NCBI GenBank assembly: GCA_963708115.1
Contig: CAVPRX010000002.1
Span: 809,103-873,102, forward strand
Reading direction: 5' to 3'
Source of the DNA: VRUE01 sp963708115
GTDB lineage: Bacteria > Actinomycetota > Thermoleophilia > Solirubrobacterales > 70-9
Length of the DNA: 64,000 nucleotides
The stretch's first letter is position 1; each line of letters begins with the position of its first letter. The translations under genes and the position numbers were made by a program. Below are positions 1 to 7,464 of this stretch, piece after piece. A model generated the notes under the pieces. The model was not told where the DNA came from. It worked only from the letters and a program-made list of their open reading frames with translations, and did no database searches.

Positions 1-1880
1 TCGTCACCCAGTACTCGATGGGTCCGATCGAGGAGATGGGTCTGCTGAAGATGGACTTCCTCGGCCTGCGCAACCTCGACGTGATCGAGGACGCGATCGA
101 CATCATCGAGCGCTCGCGTGGCGGCGAGAGGGTCGACATGGAAAAGATCCCGATCGATGACGCGAAGACCTACGCGATGCTCGCTGCCGGCGACTCGACC
201 GGGGTCTTCCAGTTCGAGTCGGAGGGCATGCGGGACGCCCTGCGCAAGGTCGGCCCGACCGAGTTCGCCGACATCGTCGCCCTCGGTGCCCTCTACAGAC
301 CGGGCGCAATGGCCTATATCCCCGCCTACGCCAAGGGCAAGCGGGACCCCTCGACCGTGCGCTACCCCGATCCGCGACTGCGGGCGATCACCGAGGAGAC
401 CCACGGCTGCGTCATCTATCAGGAGCAGTTGATGGAGATCGCCCGCTCGATGGCCGGTTTCTCAGGCGCCGAGGCGGACGATCTGCGCAAGGCGATCGGC
501 AAGAAGAAGCGCGATCTGATGGCGACGATGAAGGACAAATTCATGCAGGGCATGACCGAGTCCGAGACCTCCACGGCGGTCGCCAAAGACCTCTGGAAGC
601 TGAACGAAGCGGCGGCCGACTACTCCTTCAACAAGTCCCATGCCGCCTGCTACGGGCTGATCTCCTACCGCACCGCCTACCTCAAGGCCAACTATCCGGC
701 CGAGTACATGGCGGCCGTGATCTCGTCGGTGATGAACACCAAAGACAAGGTGCCGTTCTTCGTCAACCGCTGCGCGGAGATGGGGATCGACGTCCTGCCG
801 CCCGACGTCAACTCCTCCGACCACAGTTTCGTCGTATCGGAGAAGGCGATCCGCTTCGGCCTCGACGCGGTGAAGAACGTAGGTCACTCCGCGGTCGAGG
901 CGATCCTGCGGGCGCGCGAGGATGCGCCGATCGCCTCGATCTGGGATTTCTGCGAGCGGGTCGACTCCCGCGCGGTCAACAAACGGGCGATCGAATGCCT
1001 GATCAAGTGCGGCGCTCTCGACTCCACCGGGGCGACCCGCAAAGGCATGCTCGAGGTGCTTCCGGCGGCGCAGTCGGCCGGGCAGAAAGCCCAGGAGGAC
1101 GCCCAGCTCGGCCAGGGGTCGATCTTCGACTTTGGTGACGCGGCGGCAAGCGGGGGAGAGGGCGGCGCCTCGAGCTCCCACCACCGGCCGCCGATCTCAG
1201 CCGTCGAGTTCGAGCGCCGCGAACTGCTGGCGTTGGAGAAGGAGACGCTCGGCACCTACCTCTCCTCGCATCCCCTCTCGGAAGTGCGTGAGGCGCTGCG
1301 CGCTCGCGTGGACTGCAACTTGACGGACCTGGCGAACAAGCCCGATGGAGCCTGGGTCACCGTCGGCGGCATCGTCGCCGAGAGCAAGAAGATCCGCACC
1401 AAGAGCGGCAACCAGATGATGTTCGCGACGCTCGACGACATCGAAGGACAGGTCGAGATGCTGGTCTTCAAGGCCGACCAGGCCGAGAGCGCCGGGGCGA
1501 TCGAAACCGACGCCGTCGTCCTCGTCCGCGGCCGGATCGACCACAAGGACCGGGGCGAGACGAAGCTCGTCGTGCAGGAGGCAGAGCGATTCGAACCCGA
1601 TGTCGAGGAGATGGCCCGGGCGAGCGCCGCCGCGAGCGCGCCAGCGGCGCCGCTGCGGCTGACGATCGCTCCGGCTAGCTTCGGCAACCCTCACCTGATT
1701 GAGGAACTGAAGACGGTTTTCGAGGGCCACCGGGGCGACGCAGAGGTCTTCCTGGCGATTCCCGGCGAGGACGGCACGTCCCGTGAGTGGAAGCTGGGTG
1801 AGGAGTTCAAGGTTCGCCACTCGAGCAAGCTTCTGGCGGAGTTGGACCACGTCCTAGGCGCCGACGCTCTGGCTGCCTAG
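1..1880 (+). CDS. dnaE: DNA polymerase III alpha subunit, C-terminal part (5' truncated by window edge)
   Basis: Replicative DNA polymerase catalytic subunit; the window opens inside the gene, and the frame is open from base 3. The first residues, VTQYSMGPIEEMGLLKMDFL, are the conserved palm/fingers stretch of DnaE. STGVFQFESEGM, SFNKSHAACYGLISYRTAYL and a helix-hairpin-helix region follow, then an OB-fold near residues 430-520 (GAWVTVGGIVAESKKIRTK) and a C-terminal tail. The PHP and N-terminal palm regions lie outside the window. About 625 residues are visible, against some 1150-1200 for the family. The gene ends in TAG, and that stop lies inside a TAGACT hexamer that may be the -10 box of the next gene. 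The identification is secure. Confidence 0.97.
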   Translation, partial: VTQYSMGPIEEMGLLKMDFLGLRNLDVIEDAIDIIERSRGGERVDMEKIPIDDAKTYAMLAAGDSTGVFQFESEGMRDALRKVGPTEFADIVALGALYRPGAMAYIPAYAKGKRDPSTVRYPDPRLRAITEETHGCVIYQEQLMEIARSMAGFSGAEADDLRKAIGKKKRDLMATMKDKFMQGMTESETSTAVAKDLWKLNEAAADYSFNKSHAACYGLISYRTAYLKANYPAEYMAAVISSVMNTKDKVPFFVNRCAEMGIDVLPPDVNSSDHSFVVSEKAIRFGLDAVKNVGHSAVEAILRAREDAPIASIWDFCERVDSRAVNKRAIECLIKCGALDSTGATRKGMLEVLPAAQSAGQKAQEDAQLGQGSIFDFGDAAASGGEGGASSSHHRPPISAVEFERRELLALEKETLGTYLSSHPLSEVREALRARVDCNLTDLANKPDGAWVTVGGIVAESKKIRTKSGNQMMFATLDDIEGQVEMLVFKADQAESAGAIETDAVVLVRGRIDHKDRGETKLVVQEAERFEPDVEEMARASAAASAPAAPLRLTIAPASFGNPHLIEELKTVFEGHRGDAEVFLAIPGEDGTSREWKLGEEFKVRHSSKLLAELDHVLGADALAA

Positions 1881-1883
1881 ACT
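1878..1883 (+). promoter_or_regulatory. -10 hexamer TAGACT before the 1890 GTG
   Basis: TANNNT hexamer ending six bases before the GTG at 1890, the spacing expected of a leaderless mRNA. It includes the dnaE stop codon. Confidence 0.45.
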
Positions 1884-1889
1884 TCTGCT

Positions 1890-2285
1890 GTGCCCGCTAC
1901 GCGCCAGAAGACCGGTGAGTGTCGTCAGTGCCGTTCCTTCTGCGACAAGATGGTCGAGCCGCGCAGCTGTGTCGAGCTCGGCTGCCGCTTCCTCTACAGC
2001 TATGTCGACACCCTGACGGGGACGCAGTACGTCGGTTGCATGCAGGAGGTCTTCGCAGCCAAGGTCGAGCTCGACGCGGTCCTGCAGCCGGGTGGCTTCG
2101 GCGGGGTCAAGATGACCGGCACGGCGCTGCCGCACTGCCCCTTCACGGTCGAGCGCGCCTACGCCGGCTCTGGTCCCGAGTACGACTGCGTCAACCACCG
2201 CTTCTTCGACTGCACCGACGACGGTCCGGAGGGCCTGCGGGCGTTCGATCTGCGCGACCTCGCATCCGAGCCCCCCGGCGTCTAA
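1890..2285 (+). CDS. Small cysteine-rich protein of unknown function
   Basis: I do not recognise this 131-residue protein. It has nine cysteines, six of them in the first 50 residues. The N-terminus carries a CxxCxxxC cluster (C11, C14, C18) followed by C27 and C32, which suggests a bound metal or iron-sulfur site; this is inference. There is no signal peptide or membrane segment, so it should be cytosolic. The GTG start is chosen because TAGACT lies six bases upstream and no Shine-Dalgarno is visible, which fits leaderless translation. It sits 9 bases after dnaE and 30 bases before an acyl-CoA dehydrogenase that has its own promoter-like hexamer. Confidence 0.7.
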   Translation: MPATRQKTGECRQCRSFCDKMVEPRSCVELGCRFLYSYVDTLTGTQYVGCMQEVFAAKVELDAVLQPGGFGGVKMTGTALPHCPFTVERAYAGSGPEYDCVNHRFFDCTDDGPEGLRAFDLRDLASEPPGV

Positions 2286-2302
2286 GTTGACACGGTTCCA
2301 TG

Positions 2303-2308
2303 TAGGCT
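2303..2308 (+). promoter_or_regulatory. -10 hexamer TAGGCT before the acyl-CoA dehydrogenase
   Basis: TAGGCT ends seven bases before ATG 2316. A TTGACA lies at 2287-2292 but only 10 bases from it, too close for a standard -35. Confidence 0.5.
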
Positions 2309-2315
2309 TTGCTGC

Positions 2316-3605
2316 ATGAGCGATTCTTCGGCAGTGGCAGAGGCAGAGCAAGTGGCGGCGAATGCAACGGAAGGTGACGCCGGGGCCGAGGGCCCCAAGT
2401 TCACGCTCGAGCTGAACCAGGACCAGCAGGACATCCGCGACTGGGTCCACGGCTTCGCGGAGGGCGTTGTGCGCCCCGCGGCAGCGGAATGGGACGAGCG
2501 CGAGGAGACGCCCTGGCCGGTGATTCAGGAGGCCGCCAAGATCGGCCTCTACGGCTTCGAAGCTCTTGGTCAGTTCTTCGGCGACGACACCGGCCTGACC
2601 TTGCCGATCGCCAATGAGGAGCTGTTCTGGGGTGACGCCGGCATCGGCATGGCGATCATGGGCACCTCGCTGGCCGTCGCCGCAATCTTCGGGCAGGGAA
2701 CCCCGGAGCAGATGGGTGAGTGGATTCCGCAGTGCTTCGGCACCGAGGATGACCCCAAGGTGGCTGCTTTCTGCTCGTCGGAGCCGGACGCCGGCTCCGA
2801 CGTGGCAGCCATCCGCACCACCGCCAAGTACGACGAGGCGACCGACGAGTGGGTCCTGAACGGGCAGAAGGCCTGGGCGACCAACGGCGGCATCGCCGAC
2901 GTCCATGTCGTGATCGCCTCGGTCGACCGCGAGCTGCGCTCGCGCGGGCACGCCGCCTTCGTCATCCCGCCCGGCACGAAGGGTTGCGAGCAGGGCGCCA
3001 AGGTCAAGAAGCACGGCCTGCGCGCCTCCCACACCGCCGACGTCCATCTCGACGACTGCCGCATCCCGGGCTCGTGCCTGCTCGGCGGCAAAGAGAAGCT
3101 CGACGAGCGCCTTGCCCGCGTCCGCGAGGGCAAGAGCTCAAAATCGCAGGCGGCGATGCAGACCTTCGAGGCGAGCCGCCCGACCGTCGGCGCGCAGGCG
3201 ATCGGCATCGCCCGCGCCGCTTATGAGTACTCGCTCGAGTACGCCAAAGAGCGCGAACAGTTCGGCAAGGCGATCATCGAGAATCAGTCGATCGCCTTCG
3301 CGCTCGCCGACATGAAGATGGAGATCGACGCCGCACGGCTGCTCGTCTGGCGCGCCGCCTGGATGGGTCGCACCGGCCAGAAGTTTGAAAATGCCGAGGG
3401 CTCGATGTCAAAGCTGAAGGCCGGCGAGGTCGCCGTCTGGGCGACCGAGCGGGCGATCCAGATCCTTGGCGGCAACGGCTACACCCGTGAGTTCCCGGTC
3501 GAGCGGATGCACCGCGACGCGAAGATTTACACGATCTTCGAGGGCACCTCCGAGATCCAGCGCCTAGTCATCTCGCGCTCGATCTCCGGCGTCCACATCA
3601 AATAG
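2316..3605 (+). CDS. Acyl-CoA dehydrogenase
   Basis: FAD-dependent alpha,beta-dehydrogenation of acyl-CoA thioesters. The 429-residue protein has the full family layout: an N-terminal helical domain (about 35-150), a middle beta domain with the flavin signature FCSSEPDAGSDVAA, and a C-terminal helical domain with YAKEREQFGKAI. Near the end, IFEGTSEIQRLVI carries the catalytic-base glutamate of the short/medium-chain type. The first 28 residues are a low-complexity acidic extension. ATG 2316 is preceded by TAGGCT seven bases upstream and by no Shine-Dalgarno, so the mRNA is probably leaderless. It is the last plus-strand gene before a convergent junction filled by a structured repeat pair. The substrate cannot be told from the sequence. 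Confidence 0.93.
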   Translation: MSDSSAVAEAEQVAANATEGDAGAEGPKFTLELNQDQQDIRDWVHGFAEGVVRPAAAEWDEREETPWPVIQEAAKIGLYGFEALGQFFGDDTGLTLPIANEELFWGDAGIGMAIMGTSLAVAAIFGQGTPEQMGEWIPQCFGTEDDPKVAAFCSSEPDAGSDVAAIRTTAKYDEATDEWVLNGQKAWATNGGIADVHVVIASVDRELRSRGHAAFVIPPGTKGCEQGAKVKKHGLRASHTADVHLDDCRIPGSCLLGGKEKLDERLARVREGKSSKSQAAMQTFEASRPTVGAQAIGIARAAYEYSLEYAKEREQFGKAIIENQSIAFALADMKMEIDAARLLVWRAAWMGRTGQKFENAEGSMSKLKAGEVAVWATERAIQILGGNGYTREFPVERMHRDAKIYTIFEGTSEIQRLVISRSISGVHIK

Positions 3606-3626
3606 GGCTCTAGCGCCGCAGAGTCG

Positions 3627-3772
3627 GGGAAGCCCGGTTGTCCTGTGGGCGAATTGATGTCGCACGCCCCTTTGGGGCTTAGCGACTATGACTGAGCGCG
3701 GCTACGCCGCGCAATAGACAGATTGCATGTCGCCGCTTCGCGACATTCGCCCACAGGACAACCGGGCTTCCC
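3627..3772 (+). repeat. Structured repeat unit R1 (type a)
   Basis: Left arm 3627-3654 and right arm 3745-3772 form a perfect 28-base inverted repeat. The 90-base core between them holds conserved pieces: GTCGC..GCGAC enclosing GCCCC-TTT-GGGGC; GCGCGGC-TAC-GCCGCGC; GCAAT..ATTGC; and GTCGC..GCGAC around CGCTTC. Folded, it is a long stem with a crown of hairpins. It begins 21 bases after the acyl-CoA dehydrogenase stop and is in sense orientation to it. Confidence 0.9.
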
Positions 3773-3928
3773 TGTCCACACGAAGTCGGACCCGCCTAGA
3801 TCCAGCGCCCCAGCTCAAATGGAGAGGGGTCTGCGGCGCCGGCTCGTCTCCGGTGAGCTGGCATGGGCTCAGGCGCCCGGAGTGAGCTTCGAGCGCTTTC
3901 GGCTAGCGGGATCTAGCAAACGCGCTCG

Positions 3929-4078
3929 GTGAGAGGTGGCGATGTGCTCTCGCGGGAATGTCGCGAAGCGGCGATATGCAATCTGATTCTGCGCGGCGTT
4001 AGCCGCGCTCCATCATCGTCGCTAAGCGCGAAGCGCGTGCGACCCCAATTCACGCGAGAGCACACCGCCACCTCTCAC
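3929..4078 (-). repeat. Structured repeat unit R2 (type b, inverted)
   Basis: Arms 3929-3959 and 4048-4078 pair over 31 bases with two mismatches (one is G-U on the minus strand). Their sequence is unlike that of R1. The core, read on the minus strand, matches R1 except that the first hairpin is GCGC-TTC-GCGC instead of GCCCC-TTT-GGGGC, and the linker after TTAGCGAC differs. The right arm contains the nfo stop codon (minus-strand TGA at 4075-4077). Confidence 0.88.
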
Positions 4079-4938
4079 TTCTGGCGGCGTTTGAGCCCGG
4101 TCTGCCGTAGGCGCTTCGCTGCTGCCACTTCTTTTTTGTCAGCGCCTTTCTTGTCCGGCCCGGGGGTCTCCAGCGTCGCCGGCAGGCCCTCGAAGCGCGG
4201 CTCGGAGAGGAAGGCGGCCAGGCCCTGTTTGCCCATCTCGCCTTTGCCGATGTTGGCGTGGCGGTCGCGGCAGGAGCCGAGTGGGGCGGCGGCGTCGTTT
4301 ACGTGTAGGCAGCGGAGGCGGTCGAGGCCTACCTTCTCGTCGGCTTCGTCGACGACCCCGCTGAGGTGCTCGGCGTCGGTTACGTCGTAGCCCTGGACGA
4401 AGAGGTGGCAGGAGTCGAGACAGAGGCCGAGGCGCTTGCCGCTGCCGGCCAGGTCGATCAGCTCGGCGGTCTGGTCGAAGTCGCGGCCGAGCAGGCCTTT
4501 GTGGCCGGCCGTCTGCTCGAGGAGCAGCGGGCAGCTGTCGCTGTCCTTGACGGCCGCCGCGATGACTTTGGCGGCGCGTTTGATCGATGGTCCCAGCGGC
4601 TCGCCTTTCTGGGCGCCGGGGTGGAGGACGACGCCGGCGGCGCCGATGCCGTCGCCGATCCGCAGGGCATGGGTGAGCGAGGCGAGTGATTTCTTGCGCA
4701 GCTCTTTGTCTTTCGAGGCGCAGTTGATCAGGTAGACCGCGTGGATCACGACCGCTTCGACTGAAGAGGCCTCCATCGCCTCTTTGAACGCCGCGAAATC
4801 GTCGGGGCCGTAGTTGGTCGGCCGCCACATCCGCGGACTCTGGTTGAAGATCTGGATAGATTCGCAACCGCGCTCCTCGCCGCGCTCTATTGCGTTGGCG
4901 AGTCCACCCGCCGTGGAGACATGCGCTCCGATCAACAT
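4075..4938 (-). CDS. nfo: Endonuclease IV (AP endonuclease)
   Basis: Zinc-dependent apurinic/apyrimidinic endonuclease of base-excision repair, a TIM barrel. Translation from the ATG at 4938 gives MLIGAHVSTAGGLANAIERG, the canonical N-terminus, and 287 residues, close to the E. coli protein. Metal-site stretches are visible: LHPGAQKG, LLEQTAGHKG, LDSCHLFVQGYD, LRCLHVNDA and DRHANIGKGEMG. A reading frame continues upstream but has no family similarity, so 4938 is preferred. Its start codon overlaps that of divergent gltX by two bases, so any promoter must lie inside gltX coding sequence. The stop codon is inside the arm of repeat unit R2. The C-terminal tail is Lys/Arg-rich. Confidence 0.95.
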   Translation of the reverse strand: MLIGAHVSTAGGLANAIERGEERGCESIQIFNQSPRMWRPTNYGPDDFAAFKEAMEASSVEAVVIHAVYLINCASKDKELRKKSLASLTHALRIGDGIGAAGVVLHPGAQKGEPLGPSIKRAAKVIAAAVKDSDSCPLLLEQTAGHKGLLGRDFDQTAELIDLAGSGKRLGLCLDSCHLFVQGYDVTDAEHLSGVVDEADEKVGLDRLRCLHVNDAAAPLGSCRDRHANIGKGEMGKQGLAAFLSEPRFEGLPATLETPGPDKKGADKKEVAAAKRLRQTGLKRRQK

Positions 4939-6301
4939 GACCAGCGATAACCCCCGTTTGAGATTTGCTCCCTCGCCGACCGGTGCGCTGCACATCGGCG
5001 GGGCGAGGACGGCACTCTACAACTGGCTCGCGGCACGCCACGAGGGGGGCGCGCTGGTCCTGCGGATCGAGGACACCGACCGCGAGCGGTCCACCGAGGC
5101 GAACGTCGAGCAGATCCTCGACGCGCTGCGCTGGCTGGAGCTGGACTGGGACGAGGGGCCCGTATCGCAGGCGTCGCGCTCAGAGCGTCACCAGGTGGCG
5201 CTGGAGCGCCTGCTGGAGAGTGGCGCGGCCTATCGTGACTCCGCCACGGCGAAGGACGTCGAGGCTTGGAAGGCCGAGCACGGCGCCGGCCGTGGCTACC
5301 GGGGCGAGCCGAGCGACGCCGCGGATGCGGCGGTCCGGCTGCGGGTGCCAGACGAGGGCGAGACCGTGGTCGAGGATCTGATCCGCGGGCCGGTCAGCTT
5401 CCCCAACCGCAGCTATGACGATTTCGTCATCGCCCGCGGCGACGGCTCCGTCCTCTACAACTTCGCCGTCGCGGTGGACGACGCCGAGATGGGCATCACC
5501 GACGTGGTGCGGGGCGACGATCATCTCTCCAACACTCCGAAGCAGTTGCTCGTGCTCGAGGCGCTTCGCTTCGAGGCGCCCCGCTACGCGCACCTGCCAC
5601 TTTTGCATGGCCCCGACGGTCGCAAGCTCTCCAAGCGCCACGGCGCCGCCTCGGTGCAGGAGCTGCGCGATGCGGGCTACCTGCCGGCGGCGGTTCGCAA
5701 CTACCTGGCGCTGCTCGGCTGGGGGGCAGACGATGACGCGACGCTGATCCCGACCGCGGAGCTAGTGGAACGCTTCCGGGTGGCGGACGTCGGCAAGGCA
5801 GCGGCGATCTTCGACGAGAAGAAGCTGCGCTGGGTCAACGGCCGCTACATGCGTGAGATGCCGCTCGATGAGTACGTGCAGGCCGTCGCGACGCACCTGG
5901 GGCGCCCGGTGGACGAGCGGCTGCGGGCGGCCTGCGAGATCGTGCAGGAGAAAGCACAGACCTTGACCGAGGTCTGGCCGCTGATCCGCTTCCTCTTCGA
6001 ACCCCCGGTCGAGGATGAGAAGGCCTGGCGGAAGACGATGAAGGACGAGGCCCCGGCGGCGCTGGCAGCATCCCGGGAGGCCCTTGCCGAGGTGACCGCC
6101 TTCGACATCGCAGCGGTGGAGGCAGCGCTGTCGCCGCTGCCGGAGCGACTGGGGCTCAAGCCCGGGCGGGTCTACCAGCCGATTCGGGTTGCGATCAGCG
6201 GTGGCACCGTCTCGCCTGGCATCTTCGAGTCTCTGGCGGTGCTGGGCAGCGAGGAATCGCTGCGGCGTATCGATGCGGCACTTGTACGCCTCCGCGAATA
6301 A
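4937..6301 (+). CDS. gltX: Glutamate--tRNA ligase
   Basis: Class I aminoacyl-tRNA synthetase that charges tRNA(Glu). The HIGH-type motif appears as FAPSPTGALHIGGARTALYN near the N-terminus and the KMSKS-type motif as DGRKLSKRHGAAS near residue 235. The anticodon-binding helical C-terminus follows (454 residues in total). The ATG at 4937 is chosen because MTSDNPRLRFAPSPTG is the standard beginning; upstream codons are open but read as antisense nfo. The window also encodes GatCAB, so tRNA(Gln) may be made by misacylation and amidation. That would need a non-discriminating GluRS, which the sequence alone does not prove. No Shine-Dalgarno or clear TANNNT hexamer was seen before the start. Confidence 0.96.
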   Translation: MTSDNPRLRFAPSPTGALHIGGARTALYNWLAARHEGGALVLRIEDTDRERSTEANVEQILDALRWLELDWDEGPVSQASRSERHQVALERLLESGAAYRDSATAKDVEAWKAEHGAGRGYRGEPSDAADAAVRLRVPDEGETVVEDLIRGPVSFPNRSYDDFVIARGDGSVLYNFAVAVDDAEMGITDVVRGDDHLSNTPKQLLVLEALRFEAPRYAHLPLLHGPDGRKLSKRHGAASVQELRDAGYLPAAVRNYLALLGWGADDDATLIPTAELVERFRVADVGKAAAIFDEKKLRWVNGRYMREMPLDEYVQAVATHLGRPVDERLRAACEIVQEKAQTLTEVWPLIRFLFEPPVEDEKAWRKTMKDEAPAALAASREALAEVTAFDIAAVEAALSPLPERLGLKPGRVYQPIRVAISGGTVSPGIFESLAVLGSEESLRRIDAALVRLRE

Positions 6302-6380
6302 AGCAATACTTAAAATTCTGTAGGTCAAAGCTAAACCGTGCGTCCTCTCCTGCCGATGAGGGGGGCGGAGCGACCTGGCT

Positions 6381-7457
6381 ATGGCATCGAGCAAAACGCA
6401 GAGCAACGGAAAGGTGCACTCGGCCGACGCGCCGCGTGGCGCCGCCGCGCCTGCACCGGGAGCTCGCCTCGCGGCGGCCTTCGAGGCAGTGGAGAAATTT
6501 CCGGCGCTGATCGAGTCCCGCGCTCGTGTGATGCAGGCCGCGACGGCCGAGACCTCCCGCATCGGTGACCTGGTCGAGGCCGTTGAGGCCGACGTCGCCT
6601 TGACGATCGCCGTTCTGCGCTTCGCCAACCGTGCCAGCAGCCTGGGCAACATCGGCGGCGTGCCGGCTGCGATCGACGTTCTGAAGCCTTCCGGCGTGCT
6701 GGCGATCGCCGGCACCGCGCCGGTCTTCGACTTCTTCGAGTCCAACGGTGGGTGGGAGCTGCGCCCCGAGCAGTTCCGTGTCCATGCCCTCGCGACTCAG
6801 CAGGCGGCCGCCCGGATCGGGCGCGAGATTGGCTGGGAGGACCGCGACGAGCTGGTAGTCGCCGCCCTTCTCCACGACATCGGCCGACTGGTCATCTCCA
6901 AGCTTCACCCGGGGCGCAAGACCTACTTCGATGCAACCTCGCGCACGCCCGAGCAGCGGATCAAGGAAGAACGCGACCAGCTCGGCATCGACCATGCGCT
7001 GGTCGGCGGCGTCCTCGCCAGGCGCTGGAACGTGCCGCAGCGGATCGCCGTGGCGATCGAGCGCCACCACGCCGAGGATGCCGAAGGCCTAGCCGCCGTG
7101 GTCGCGACCGCCGACATGGTCGCCCACTACTCGCAGGGCGAGGCGGTGACCCCCGAGCGCTTGCGCGAGACCGCAAAGCGTTGCGGCCTCGGCCCCGAGG
7201 GCCTGCGCGAGCTTCTCTACGAGCTTCCCTACCCGCGCGAGCGCGAGTCCCGGGTCAGCGAGCCGTGCCCGCTATCGGGCCGCGAGCTCGACGTTCTCCG
7301 TCATCTCTCCGAGGGCATGGTCTACAAGCAGATCGCCGGCGAGATGCAGCTCTCGGTCTCGACCATCCGCACCCACCTGCACAACGTCTACGGCAAGATC
7401 GGCGCCGTCGACCGCGCGCAGGCGGTCCTCACCGCGCGCGACCGCGGTTGGATCTAA
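6381..7457 (+). CDS. HDOD-domain protein with C-terminal LuxR-type HTH
   Basis: Predicted cytosolic signalling/transcription protein of 358 residues. Residues about 30-230 are an HDOD (HD-related output) domain: FPALIESRARVMQAA, LTIAVLRFANRASS, AALLHDIGRLVISK and AVAIERHHAED keep the helical HD-like fold and several His/Asp positions. Residues about 295-358 are a LuxR/NarL helix-turn-helix (PLSGRELDVLRHLSEGMVYK, LSVSTIRTHLHNVYGKIGA). The first 25 residues are Ala-rich and likely disordered. It faces a degenerate LuxR-type response regulator tail to tail, 7 bases apart, which suggests a regulatory pair (inference). Upstream, 6302-6340 is AT-rich and probably holds the promoter. The targets are unknown. 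Confidence 0.88.
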   Translation: MASSKTQSNGKVHSADAPRGAAAPAPGARLAAAFEAVEKFPALIESRARVMQAATAETSRIGDLVEAVEADVALTIAVLRFANRASSLGNIGGVPAAIDVLKPSGVLAIAGTAPVFDFFESNGGWELRPEQFRVHALATQQAAARIGREIGWEDRDELVVAALLHDIGRLVISKLHPGRKTYFDATSRTPEQRIKEERDQLGIDHALVGGVLARRWNVPQRIAVAIERHHAEDAEGLAAVVATADMVAHYSQGEAVTPERLRETAKRCGLGPEGLRELLYELPYPRERESRVSEPCPLSGRELDVLRHLSEGMVYKQIAGEMQLSVSTIRTHLHNVYGKIGAVDRAQAVLTARDRGWI

Positions 7458-7464
7458 GCGGCGG

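Larger units (their letters stand above)
3627..4078. repeat. Composite structured repeat, copy A (two inverted units around a 156-base spacer)
   Basis: The gene-free stretch between the acyl-CoA dehydrogenase and nfo is almost entirely this element. Unit 1 (3627-3772) is on the plus strand and unit 2 (3929-4078) is its inverted relative. Spacer 3773-3928 has its own inverted pairs (CTAGATCC with GGATCTAG; CCAGCTCA with TGAGCTGG). Copy B at 40892-41331 is the same composite in reverse orientation: its unit at 41186-41331 matches unit 1 in arms and core, and its unit at 40892-41041 matches unit 2. The spacers share little beyond GCGCTCG beside the unit 2 type. No ORF worth calling and no transposase are present. 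Confidence 0.9.

Noticed and set aside
3627..4078. CRISPR array or integron attC sites
   Set aside because: There are only two units per locus in inverted orientation, with no short direct repeats or spacers and no cas or integrase gene. attC sites conserve their ends and vary inside, the opposite of what is seen here.
3627..4078. Using sense orientation of the repeat units to flanking genes as proof of a 3'-UTR role
   Set aside because: An inverted pair always reads sense to both convergent genes whichever way it is inserted, so orientation carries no independent weight.
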